Positions 1 through 7,857 are shown, counted from the stretch's first letter. The stretch is 9,513 nucleotides of DNA from an uncultured Chitinophagaceae bacterium (GCA_946885665.1 CAMPGT010000152.1:1-9513), one strand, 5' to 3'. The notes: a model not told the origin generated them from the letters alone. Made by a program: numbers and translations.

Positions 1-1
1 C

Positions 2-277
2 GACGTGGTGAGCCTCGACCCGAAAGTGGGCCTCGAAGCTTCCTGGAAGAATGTGTTCTTCGTGCGGGGTGGTATCAATAACTTCCAGCAGGCGCTCGAC
101 GACAACGACTCGTCGAACGTTAAAAAAGTCTGGATATACCAACCCAGTGTAGGTGCAGGATTTAGAATAGCAAATGTTCAGATCGATTATGCGTTTACGA
201 ACCTGGCTAATCAATCGAACCCATTATATACCCATGTATTTTCATTAAAAGCCGACTTGAAGAAAAAGGCGAAGTAA
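2..277 (+). CDS. PorV/PorQ-like outer-membrane protein, 3' end only
   Basis: Only the last 91 or so residues are present; the reading frame is open to the left edge, so the start lies outside the window. The fragment has alternating polar/hydrophobic strands and ends with a barrel-like stretch (GAGFRIANVQIDYAFTNLAN near residues 51-70, then a terminal LYTHVFSL strand and a Lys-rich tail). This resembles the C-terminal strands of PorV/PorQ-family (FadL-like) beta-barrels of Bacteroidota. The next gene, a PorU-type sortase, starts 38 nt after the stop (14 nt if the earlier ATG is used), with no terminator between them, so the two are probably one operon. In the T9SS, PorV shuttles exported substrates to PorU for cleavage and attachment, and a paralogous PorV-like partner for PorU2 is the natural reading. 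With so little protein visible, another outer-membrane barrel is possible. Confidence 0.7.
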   Translation, partial: DVVSLDPKVGLEASWKNVFFVRGGINNFQQALDDNDSSNVKKVWIYQPSVGAGFRIANVQIDYAFTNLANQSNPLYTHVFSLKADLKKKAK

Positions 278-315
278 CGCGTGCCGAACCCATGATAACC
301 CCGAAACCTTTTACA

Positions 316-3300
316 ATGAAACGAATTATACCGTTTTTATTGTTGCTGATCAGTCTGACCGCCGCCGGACAATATAATAATGAGTGGATAAAATATTCAC
401 AGACTTATTATAAACTGAAGATAGTTAACAAGGGCCTTTACAGGATTTCAAAATCCGCACTCGATGCAGCGGGCATCGGTAATACGCCTGTTGAATTTTT
501 CGAATTGTGGAAGAATGGCCAGCGGGTTCCCTTTCACACAATTAATGCCTCCGGGCCACTCGGCGCGGGTGGATATATCGAATTTTGGGGAGAAGGAAAT
601 GATGGTAAGGCCGATATGCCGCTTTACCGCAATCCCGCTTACCAGCACAGCAGTGACCATAGCCTGTTCACCGATACTGCCATTTACTTTTTAAGCGTCA
701 ATACCACGCAGTCGGGTTTTCGTTACACCGATCCCGGAAACGATGTCGGGTCGAACGTACTCGCGCCGGAGCCTTATTTTATGCACAAGGCTTCCAATTA
801 CTTTAGAAATATCATCAACAAAGGATTTGCGGCTGTGGTGGGCGAATATGTTTATTCTTCTTCTTACGACAAAGGGGAGTTTTGGTCGAGCACTGCAATA
901 AAACCGGCCACACCTCTTGTGTCCAATCAAACGAACCTGCGTGTTTACGCGTCGGGCCCGAATGCCAGCCTCCGGTATGGCGCGATGGGCGATGCGCTGA
1001 ATGCAAGGTCGCTGAAGGTATATGTCAACGGAACGATGATGCAGGAGTCGGTCCTGGATTATTTTAACGACGTGGTGGGTACGGTAAACGTGCCGCTCGC
1101 GCAAATCAACACGGCCAGCACGCCCATTAAATTCGAGAACACTTCGGCCATTGCGTCCGACAGGCTCGTGATATCCTTTTACGAACTCACTTACCCGCGC
1201 ACGTTCAATTTCGACAATAAAAAATATTTCAAATTCAGCCTGCCCGCCAGCGGCGACAAATATTTGGAGATTACCAACTTCAACTATGGGTCCGTGGCGC
1301 CCATCCTGCTCAACCTAACCAATGGAGAAAGAATAACCGGTGATATTTCAACTCCCGGAACAATCAAATTTGTTGTAAAAGGAGGAGGAGAGCGTGATTT
1401 TGTTTTAGTCAATGCGGAGACATCCAACAGCATTGCGGTCAATTCGCTCGTGCCAAAAACGTTTGTGGATTTTTCCAATCCGTCGAACCAGGGCGACTAT
1501 CTCATTATCAGCAACCAGATTTTGTTTACGGGCTCGCATGGAAACGATCCGGTTGCCGAATACAGGAATTACAGGGCCTCGGCGGCAGGCGGAGGCTACA
1601 ATTCGAAGGTGGTGGAGATACAGGAACTTGTAGACCAGTTTGCATTTGGCATCAAGATGGATCCATTGTCGATTAAGAATTTTCTGCGTTATGCCAGGAA
1701 TAATTTTTCAACGCCACCCAAATTTGTTTTTCTCATTGGAAGGGGCATGACGTATGATGAATTTCGCAACCGCGAATCGAATAGTGTGGCGAACCAGCTT
1801 TTGCTTGTGCCTACCTATGGCTCACCGGCATCCGACAACATGCTGAGCTCCGAAGATGCGTCAACGCCGTATGCCGTTACGCCGATCGGAAGGTTATCCG
1901 TGGTTAGCGGCGCAGAAATAGAGAACTACCTCGAAAAGATAAAGGAATACGAAAGCGTCCAGAAAAATGCCGCCAATACGCTGGCCGACAGGGAATGGAT
2001 GAAGAATGTGATTCATGTTACCGGCTCCAGCGACCCTTACCTGGGCACCGTCCTGTGCAACTACATGGGCGTGTATAAGCAGATCATCGAGGATACTATA
2101 TTTGGTGCGAATGTTTCCACTTTTTGCAAGCAGTCCACAAATACCGTCGACGATTTAAACAGCGAAAAAATATCGGACCTGTTCGAGGAAGGAATCAGCA
2201 TCCTCACTTACTTTGGGCACTCGTCCACTACCACACTCGAGTTTAACCTTGATAATCCACAAGCCTACAACAACGAGGGTAAATACCCCGTATTTTTTGT
2301 GAACGGCTGTAATGCGGGAAACTTCTTCACTTTCAACTCGTCCAGGTTGATGGCGAACGAAACGTTGTCCGAAAAGTTTGTGCTGGCGAAGCAGCGCGGA
2401 GGGATCGCGTTTGTTGCAAGTACGCACTACGGAATAGTCAATTACCTGAACATATACCTGAACAACTTATACGGCACCATTTCGAAAACCGACTATGGCA
2501 GATCGCTGGGCGAAATCGTACGCGACGCCCTGAAATCCATGGTGGTGCTTACCGGGCAGAATGATTTCTATGCCCGCGCCCATGCCGAAGAAATAACTGT
2601 TCATGGCGACCCTGCAGTATACCTGAACGAACAGCCGAAACCGGACTATGTGATTGAGGATCCCCAGGTGATCGTCAATCCGGCCTTCATATCGATTGCA
2701 GAGGAGTCATTTCAAATGAAAGTGAAGATTCATAATGTGGGCAAAGCTTACGAAGATTCTATTACCGTGGAGGTGAAGCGCCAATATCCCGATGGTTCCA
2801 GCGCCGTGGTGGACAGGCTGCGGGTGCCGGGTGTTCGCTTCGCAGATTCGCTTACATTGTATATGCCGATCGTTGCCACGCGCGACAAGGGCATCAGCAA
2901 AATTACAATAGGTGTTGACGCCGATGGCGAAGTAGATGAAGTTTCGGAAGCCAACAATGTGGTTGTTAAGGATGTTTATATTTATGAGGACGATGCCAGA
3001 ACAGTGTATCCCTATAATTATGCCATCATCAATAATCCTACGCAGAAACTGGTGGCGTCAACGGCCAATCCTTTCAGCGTCAGCAGGCAATATATTATGG
3101 AATTGGACACAACCGCGCTGTTCAATTCGCCAGTCAAGATTACAAAAACGCAGTCGTTTCCGGGAGGCGTTCTGGAATTTGATCCGGGCATTACCTACGT
3201 TGACAAGCGGGTTTATTATTGGAGAGTTTCTCCCGTGCCGCAACAAAACGAAACGTATATGTGGAACATGGCGTCGTTTGTATATATTAACGGCCCTCAT

Positions 3301-5370
3301 GAAGGATTCAATCAGTCGCACCGCTATCAGCATACAGCGTCGAAAACACAGCGCATGGTATTCAACGAAGACGGGAACTGGGAATACGGCACGAGAACGA
3401 ATCACTTGTTTATCCGTAATGGCGTGTACCCCAATGCGGGATCGCAGGACAATGATTTCTCGATAGATGTAAACGGAACAATGCCCATAGCGAGCGCCTG
3501 TGTGGGGCTTTCATTGATCTTCAATGTGTTTGACAGTGTCACTTTCAAGCCATGGAAAAACGTGGACCAGGATGGAAACAACCTGTTCCTGAGCGGAAGC
3601 GGAAGCGCAAACTGCGCACACACCCGAAACTATAATTTCGAGTTTACCTACATGAATGCGGAAAGCAGGAAGAACATGATGAACTTCATGGACAGCATTC
3701 CCGATGGAAGCTTTGTCGTTGTTCGTAACATTCCGTCTGCTACCGAAAGTGCCAACAAATATGTGGACACCTGGAAATCAGATACTGCCCTGTATGGCTC
3801 TTATAACTCCATCTACCATCGCCTGCTGGCCGCCGGCTTTACGCAGATCGATTCGTTCTACAAATCCAGGGCCTTTATTTTCGTGTATAAAAAAGGGAAT
3901 TCCGACTTTGTTCCGAAGTCGGCGGTGAGTAAGGATGCATTCGACAGGATAACATTGTCTGCGGAGTGTATCACACCAGACAGCATCGGTTACATTACGT
4001 CGCCGGTATTTGGACCCGCGAAAAGCTGGAACGAAGTGATTTGGAACGGCAAAAGCGTTGAATCCGTTTCGAACGACGATGCCAGCGTTGAAGTGATCGG
4101 CATCGACAAGATGCACAATGAGACCGTGCTGTTCAATCTCGATCGAAACACCCACAACCTGGATATTTCCTCGGTGGATGCTTCGGTCTATCCGACGATG
4201 AGGCTGCGCATGCGAAATTCGGATTCGATTACATTGTCGCCATTCCAGCTTACCGACTGGAAAATATTTTACCAGCCGGAACCCGAAGGTGCACTGGCTC
4301 CGAACATCCTTACAAAATTCAAGGACACGCTCGAAATAGGCGAACCGCTTGTTTTTGAAATGGCTTTCAAGAACGTAAGTCCGCATCCGTTCGACAGTGT
4401 GGCGATTAAGTTGAATATCGTTGATAAGAACAACGTATCGCAACCCATCCAGGTAATGCGCCAGAAGCCATTGGCAAGTGGCGACACAATTGCTTTGCGT
4501 GTAAACATAGACTCGAAGAATTTTGCCGACATGAACACGTTGTTCCTGGAGTTCAATCCCGACGACGACCAGCCTGAAGAGTATCACTTCAACAATTTCA
4601 TGTTCAGGAACTTTTATGTCAAGACCGACAAGACAAATCCTGTGATGGACGTCACTTTCGACGGCATACACATACTCAATAGGGATATCGTGTCTGCAAG
4701 GCCGCACATCCAGATAAAACTGAAGGATGAAGCGAAATTTTTGCTTTTGAATGATACTGCGCTGAGCTCTGTTCAGTTGAGGTATCCGGATGGAACGATC
4801 AGGACACATCATTTCGATAATGATACGCTGAGGTTCACACCCGCATCGGCTTCCAGCGATAATTCGGCGGTTGTAGACTTTTATCCTGCATTTACCGGCC
4901 AGTATAATCCAGAAGGCGATGAATACGAATTGATAGTAAAGGGAAAAGACCGAAGCGGGAACAAGGCAGGGGATAATGAATACAGGATAGCGTTCACCGT
5001 CATCACAAAGCCAATGATCTCAAACCTCCTGAACTATCCGAATCCATTCAGCACATCAACGGCATTTGTGTTTACGCTCACAGGAAGCGAGGTGCCGCAG
5101 AATATGAAGATCCAGATACTTACAGTAACGGGTAAGATTGTGCGCGAGATCACGAAAGAAGAATTGGGACCGATCCGCATCGGACGTAACATAACGGAAT
5201 TCAAGTGGGACGGAACAGACCAATTTGGACAGAAGCTGGCAAATGGTGTTTACCTGTACCGGTTTGTCACGTCATTAAACGGCAATCGCCTGGAGAGATA
5301 CAAAGCGAAGAACGACAACACCGACAGGTTCTTCAACAACGGATACGGTAAAATGTACCTGATGCGATAA
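316..5370 (+). CDS. porU2: Putative type IX secretion system sortase PorU2 (C25 peptidase)
   Basis: Gingipain-like (C25) cysteine peptidase predicted to remove C-terminal signals from T9SS cargo and attach the cargo at the cell surface. The start at 316 gives a compact signal peptide (MKR, then a Leu-rich core ending TAAG/Q); an in-frame ATG at 292 would add eight residues. From 316 the protein is 1684 aa, much longer than classical PorU (about 1150-1300 aa). Order of parts: PorU-type N-terminal beta region (YYKLKIVNKGLYRIS); C25 domain about 395-770, with His635 in YFGHS and Cys665 in NGCNAG as the expected catalytic pair; CARDB-like Ig domain about 777-893; Fn3-like piece with YYWRVSPV; FAM3/ILEI-like segment about 1060-1194; beta-rich region ending TDWKIFYQP; second CARDB-like domain about 1326-1438; C-terminal domain from about 1567 with NYPNPF, WDGTDQFGQ and NGVYLYRF. 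The family call is firm; specificity and the difference from canonical PorU are inferred. Confidence 0.9.
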   Translation: MKRIIPFLLLLISLTAAGQYNNEWIKYSQTYYKLKIVNKGLYRISKSALDAAGIGNTPVEFFELWKNGQRVPFHTINASGPLGAGGYIEFWGEGNDGKADMPLYRNPAYQHSSDHSLFTDTAIYFLSVNTTQSGFRYTDPGNDVGSNVLAPEPYFMHKASNYFRNIINKGFAAVVGEYVYSSSYDKGEFWSSTAIKPATPLVSNQTNLRVYASGPNASLRYGAMGDALNARSLKVYVNGTMMQESVLDYFNDVVGTVNVPLAQINTASTPIKFENTSAIASDRLVISFYELTYPRTFNFDNKKYFKFSLPASGDKYLEITNFNYGSVAPILLNLTNGERITGDISTPGTIKFVVKGGGERDFVLVNAETSNSIAVNSLVPKTFVDFSNPSNQGDYLIISNQILFTGSHGNDPVAEYRNYRASAAGGGYNSKVVEIQELVDQFAFGIKMDPLSIKNFLRYARNNFSTPPKFVFLIGRGMTYDEFRNRESNSVANQLLLVPTYGSPASDNMLSSEDASTPYAVTPIGRLSVVSGAEIENYLEKIKEYESVQKNAANTLADREWMKNVIHVTGSSDPYLGTVLCNYMGVYKQIIEDTIFGANVSTFCKQSTNTVDDLNSEKISDLFEEGISILTYFGHSSTTTLEFNLDNPQAYNNEGKYPVFFVNGCNAGNFFTFNSSRLMANETLSEKFVLAKQRGGIAFVASTHYGIVNYLNIYLNNLYGTISKTDYGRSLGEIVRDALKSMVVLTGQNDFYARAHAEEITVHGDPAVYLNEQPKPDYVIEDPQVIVNPAFISIAEESFQMKVKIHNVGKAYEDSITVEVKRQYPDGSSAVVDRLRVPGVRFADSLTLYMPIVATRDKGISKITIGVDADGEVDEVSEANNVVVKDVYIYEDDARTVYPYNYAIINNPTQKLVASTANPFSVSRQYIMELDTTALFNSPVKITKTQSFPGGVLEFDPGITYVDKRVYYWRVSPVPQQNETYMWNMASFVYINGPHEGFNQSHRYQHTASKTQRMVFNEDGNWEYGTRTNHLFIRNGVYPNAGSQDNDFSIDVNGTMPIASACVGLSLIFNVFDSVTFKPWKNVDQDGNNLFLSGSGSANCAHTRNYNFEFTYMNAESRKNMMNFMDSIPDGSFVVVRNIPSATESANKYVDTWKSDTALYGSYNSIYHRLLAAGFTQIDSFYKSRAFIFVYKKGNSDFVPKSAVSKDAFDRITLSAECITPDSIGYITSPVFGPAKSWNEVIWNGKSVESVSNDDASVEVIGIDKMHNETVLFNLDRNTHNLDISSVDASVYPTMRLRMRNSDSITLSPFQLTDWKIFYQPEPEGALAPNILTKFKDTLEIGEPLVFEMAFKNVSPHPFDSVAIKLNIVDKNNVSQPIQVMRQKPLASGDTIALRVNIDSKNFADMNTLFLEFNPDDDQPEEYHFNNFMFRNFYVKTDKTNPVMDVTFDGIHILNRDIVSARPHIQIKLKDEAKFLLLNDTALSSVQLRYPDGTIRTHHFDNDTLRFTPASASSDNSAVVDFYPAFTGQYNPEGDEYELIVKGKDRSGNKAGDNEYRIAFTVITKPMISNLLNYPNPFSTSTAFVFTLTGSEVPQNMKIQILTVTGKIVREITKEELGPIRIGRNITEFKWDGTDQFGQKLANGVYLYRFVTSLNGNRLERYKAKNDNTDRFFNNGYGKMYLMR

Positions 5371-5386
5371 ATTGCCGGCATGACCA

Positions 5387-5394
5387 TACCTTGC
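5387..5394 (+). promoter_or_regulatory. Weak candidate -7 box before the membrane-protein gene
   Basis: TACCTTGC matches six of eight positions of the Bacteroidota -7 consensus TAnnTTTG and ends 7 nt before the ATG at 5402. No TTTG-type -33 element is visible at the right spacing. If used, the transcript would begin at or almost at the start codon. Read-through from porU2 is an equally good explanation of expression. Confidence 0.25.
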
Positions 5395-5401
5395 AGTGTA
5401 A

Positions 5402-6901
5402 ATGAACAATACTATTGAACGATTGTTAAAGAATGGACTCGTCGTATTGTTCATTTTTATTGCAGGATCGCTTGTCGTTTTCATGCCGTCATTCGGCAGG
5501 ATATTCAGCTCGGACGACTTCTGCACATTAGAATATATATGCAAAGACAATCATTTTCTTGTTCCCGGTTTTTTTCGGCCCGTCGGTGATCTTACGTTAA
5601 AATGGACGTGGCAGTTGTTCGGAGCGCAGCCGTTTTATTTTTACCTTACTAATGCCCTGATCCACGCGGTGAATGCGTGGCTGCTGTTCATCGTTTGCAG
5701 GAAGATATATCCCCAGGCTGAACATGCATTCGTTTTTGCGCTAATGGCATCGCTCACCTTTTTCTTTTACCATTCGCATGGCGAGGCCATTTTGTGGACC
5801 ATTGGCCGTGGTGTATTGCTCGCTGTTTTTTTTGCGCTGGCCGCCATTGTTGCGTTTTTGAGTCAAATGCGTTTTCTGTGGAAATGCCTGCTGGTGTGTG
5901 TGCTGTATTTTATTGGACTGGCCGCTTATGAAAGTATCTTTCTGCTGCCGGTTGTTTTGTGGCTGGTCTCGAAGAATAACCGTTATCCGGTTCGTTTCGG
6001 GAAATGGGCCATTGCTTTGGGCGTTACACTGGCGATACATCTGGTGCTTCGGCAGATGTACACCGGCGACATGATGCAAACGTATAGCGGAACCGTGCTC
6101 GGGAAGGGAGTTCTTCAATTTATGCTTGATGGCGTCAAGATCATTTTCAGGGTTTTTGTTCCTGCGTTTAACCGGCCCGCACTGTTTGCAGGAACAGCTT
6201 CTGCGGTCGTCGCAATGGTATTGCTGATAGGATGGCGGAGCAGAAAAACCGTTTTTTACAATGCAGCGATGCGTCGCGTTTTGATTATGGGAACTGGCGG
6301 ATTGATTTGCGCCATTGCGGTGGCGATGATATTCAGCGTGAGCACAAGAACAGCAGAGGGAGACAGGCTGTTATATTTTCCGGCCTGCTTTTTTTCCATC
6401 ATCATCGCGTTGTTGCTGATGCAGGTCAGCAATTCTTCGGCGAGGGCAGCCTTGTTGATTGTATTGACGCTGGTGCAGGGATATTTCCTGGTGACAACAA
6501 GAAATTACTGGATAAGGGCCTCTGAATATTCGGAACAGATCGTGAACGAGGTGAAACGGACGAAGGAGCGCCCGTTGTACATTGTCAATCTCCCTGCCGA
6601 TTACAGGGGCGGATATATATTCAGAAATTGTTTCCATGAGGCGCTGTCGGCTTTTGGCGTCAACAGTAAAAACGTTTTTGTGATCAACAGCCTGGGTTAT
6701 GTTGATGCCACTTCGAAAGATGGCGTCATTGTGCCGGAAAAAAAAGACGGGCAGGTTTTCATCTGGCCATCCACCACAATATTTCACAGGAGCGGTATCG
6801 TCAATTCGATAAAAAATGAGGGCAACGAAATCAAAGTGAACGATGTTCCTTTAAACGCTGTGTTCTATTGGGACAAGACCGGGCTGAGGCATCTTTATTA
6901 G
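5402..6901 (+). CDS. Multi-spanning membrane protein, GT-C glycosyltransferase-like
   Basis: A 499-aa integral inner-membrane protein with about ten hydrophobic segments: an N-terminal anchor near 12-30, a first external loop, then helices from about 80 to 375, and a soluble C-terminal part of about 120 residues. The first loop carries SSDDF (36-40), an acidic pair where GT-C enzymes keep catalytic or metal-binding Asp residues, followed by FRPV (58-61) and the helix YLTNALIHAVNAWLLF. A later GDRLLYFP motif lies near 320. The pattern RPx...LxNxLLHAxNAxLLF...ERxLYxP is that of TMTC/PMT-like GT-C transferases, which use lipid-linked sugars. Donor and acceptor cannot be read from the sequence. 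It starts 31 nt after porU2 in the same direction, without a terminator between, so cotranscription is possible. Its stop overlaps the end of convergent ribE by 4 nt. Certainly a real gene; the enzymatic role is tentative. Confidence 0.65.
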   Translation: MNNTIERLLKNGLVVLFIFIAGSLVVFMPSFGRIFSSDDFCTLEYICKDNHFLVPGFFRPVGDLTLKWTWQLFGAQPFYFYLTNALIHAVNAWLLFIVCRKIYPQAEHAFVFALMASLTFFFYHSHGEAILWTIGRGVLLAVFFALAAIVAFLSQMRFLWKCLLVCVLYFIGLAAYESIFLLPVVLWLVSKNNRYPVRFGKWAIALGVTLAIHLVLRQMYTGDMMQTYSGTVLGKGVLQFMLDGVKIIFRVFVPAFNRPALFAGTASAVVAMVLLIGWRSRKTVFYNAAMRRVLIMGTGGLICAIAVAMIFSVSTRTAEGDRLLYFPACFFSIIIALLLMQVSNSSARAALLIVLTLVQGYFLVTTRNYWIRASEYSEQIVNEVKRTKERPLYIVNLPADYRGGYIFRNCFHEALSAFGVNSKNVFVINSLGYVDATSKDGVIVPEKKDGQVFIWPSTTIFHRSGIVNSIKNEGNEIKVNDVPLNAVFYWDKTGLRHLY

Positions 6902-7494
6902 TGTTGATTAGTGTTCCGCAGGTTTCTTTGAATATATTTTCCCACCATGTCGAATTCAAGGTTCACGGTAGCATTCTTTGCAATATCGCTGATGTTGGTG
7001 TGTTCGTACGTGTAGGGAATGACGGCCACGGTAAATTCGGTTTCGGCAACGCCGAAGGCCGTAAGGCTGATGCCGTTTACGCAGATGGAGCCTTTTTCAA
7101 TAATGAGGTCGGCAAATTGCGGGGGAAAGGAAAAACGGTATTCCCAGCTCCCCTCGCGGCTGGTAACCGATACGCAGGTGGCCGTGGTGTCCACATGTCC
7201 CTGCACGATGTGGCCGTCGAGGCGGCCATTGAGCTGCATGCACCGCTCGAGGTTGATGCGGTCGCCCGCCTTCCAGGTGCCGAGGTCGGTTTTGCTGAGC
7301 GTTTCCAGGATGGCGGTAACGCGGTGCATGCCGCCCCGCACCTCTTCAACCGTGAGGCAGGCGCCGTTGTGCGACAAACTCTGGTCGGTTTTAAGGGTTG
7401 CCGAGAGCGGTGAAGAGATCCAGATCACGCGGCCGGAGCCTTCGGGCGCTGTGGATTCGACGATTCCTGTACTTTCGATGATGCCTGTAAACAT
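6898..7494 (-). CDS. ribE: Riboflavin synthase (alpha subunit)
   Basis: Cytoplasmic enzyme of the last step of riboflavin biosynthesis: two 6,7-dimethyl-8-ribityllumazine molecules dismutate to riboflavin and 5-amino-6-ribitylaminouracil. The 198-aa length fits the family (about 195-220 aa), with two tandem lumazine-binding domains, roughly 1-97 and 98-190. Visible hallmarks are the N-terminal MFTGIIE (1-7), SLSHNGACLTV (39-49) in the first lobe, GHVDTTA (99-105) with the conserved His at the lobe junction, CVNGISLT (138-145) in the second lobe, and NLEFD...KYIQR (178-190) near the C-terminal trimerisation helix. MFTGIIE fixes the start codon; no Shine-Dalgarno precedes it. Other rib genes are not adjacent. 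The gene is divergent from rpsU (78 nt apart) and its stop overlaps that of the convergent membrane-protein gene by 4 nt. No FMN riboswitch fits in the short upstream gap. Confidence 0.96.
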   Translation of the reverse strand: MFTGIIESTGIVESTAPEGSGRVIWISSPLSATLKTDQSLSHNGACLTVEEVRGGMHRVTAILETLSKTDLGTWKAGDRINLERCMQLNGRLDGHIVQGHVDTTATCVSVTSREGSWEYRFSFPPQFADLIIEKGSICVNGISLTAFGVAETEFTVAVIPYTYEHTNISDIAKNATVNLEFDMVGKYIQRNLRNTNQH

Positions 7495-7530
7495 GGATGC
7501 AAAAATGTCGATTATTTTCAGAAAAATGGT

Positions 7531-7538
7531 TATCTTTG
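7531..7538 (+). promoter_or_regulatory. rpsU promoter, perfect -7 box
   Basis: TATCTTTG matches the Bacteroidota housekeeping-sigma -7 consensus TAnnTTTG at every fixed position and lies 34 nt before the rpsU ATG. A clear -33 TTTG is not seen at 17-23 nt upstream. The expected transcription start is about six nt after the box, near 7544, giving a leader of roughly 30 nt that contains the Shine-Dalgarno sequence. Confidence 0.65.
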
Positions 7539-7554
7539 CGCTCCTGAAAAACTC

Positions 7555-7563
7555 AAAGGAGGT
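7555..7563 (+). promoter_or_regulatory. Strong Shine-Dalgarno sequence of rpsU
   Basis: AAAGGAGGT is complementary to the 16S rRNA 3' end and stands 9 nt before the ATG at 7573. None of the other complete genes here (porU2, the membrane protein, ribE, xer, hpf) has a comparable sequence. This matches the known pattern in Bacteroidota, where bS21 hides the anti-SD and rpsU is one of the few genes that keeps a strong SD, consistent with autoregulation. Confidence 0.85.
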
Positions 7564-7572
7564 ATATTCATT

Positions 7573-7770
7573 ATGTTGATTATCGATTCAAAAGATTGCG
7601 AAAATATTGACAAGGCGCTGAAAAAGTACAAGAAGAAGTTTGAAAAGGCAAAGATCCTTTTGCAACTGAGGGAGCGTCAGTCATTCACCAAGCCGTCGGT
7701 GAAGCGCCGTGGTGAGGTGTTGAAAGCCATCTACAAGCAGAAAATTGCCACTGGCGAAATAGAAGCATAG
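7573..7770 (+). CDS. rpsU: 30S ribosomal protein bS21
   Basis: Small basic ribosomal protein of 65 aa, the usual length for Bacteroidota bS21. It starts with MLIIDSKDCENIDKALKKYK, has a long Lys-rich helix, and carries the bS21 signature LRERQSFTKPSVKRR (about 33-47) before a short basic tail. bS21 binds the 30S platform near the 16S rRNA 3' end. In Bacteroidota, published work describes bS21 together with bS18 and bS6 occluding the anti-Shine-Dalgarno, which explains why most mRNAs of the phylum lack an SD. The start is fixed by homology and by the strong SD at 7555-7563. The gene has its own promoter (7531-7538) and terminator (7794-7823), so it is probably monocistronic. It is divergent from ribE. 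Confidence 0.98.
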   Translation: MLIIDSKDCENIDKALKKYKKKFEKAKILLQLRERQSFTKPSVKRRGEVLKAIYKQKIATGEIEA

Positions 7771-7793
7771 TTTCTTGAGCTGAAATATATTGC

Positions 7794-7823
7794 AGGCTGC
7801 CCTTGTGGCGGCCTTTTTGTTTT
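7794..7823 (+). terminator. Rho-independent terminator of rpsU
   Basis: Stem AGGCTGCC (7794-7801) pairs with GGCGGCCT (7807-7814) through eight base pairs including one T-G wobble. The loop is CTTGT, followed by a T-rich run TTTTTGTTTT (7814-7823). It lies 23 nt after the rpsU stop and separates rpsU from the recombinase gene. Confidence 0.88.
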
Positions 7824-7850
7824 GCAGCTATGGGATAAGTCCTAATTTCA
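7821..7850 (+). promoter_or_regulatory. Candidate xer promoter starting inside the terminator T-run
   Basis: TTTG at 7821-7824, spacer of 18 nt, then TAATTTCA at 7843-7850 (six of eight to TAnnTTTG). The order and spacing fit the TTTG-N17-23-TAnnTTTG promoter form. The box ends 7 nt before the xer ATG, so the mRNA would have almost no leader. The -33 element is made of the last bases of the rpsU terminator T-run. Confidence 0.45.
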
Positions 7851-7857
7851 CGCGCAG

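Noticed and set aside
2936..3466. 176-codon + strand frame overlapping porU2 in another frame
   Set aside because: Its translation is rich in Arg, Ile and Trp with no family pattern, and it overlaps conserved PorU2 sequence.
3778..4812. 344-codon open frame on the - strand inside porU2
   Set aside because: It lies fully antisense to the well-supported PorU2 frame. Its translation has no recognisable motif and an unnatural composition (rich in His, Arg and Val), typical of a shadow frame.
7495..7572. FMN riboswitch upstream of ribE
   Set aside because: The divergent gap is only 78 nt and contains the rpsU promoter and SD. No RFN-type conserved segments are visible.
6868..7579. + strand open frames of 181 and 186 codons opposite ribE
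   Set aside because: Both are antisense to riboflavin synthase, whose motifs are unmistakable. They are a by-product of its codon use.
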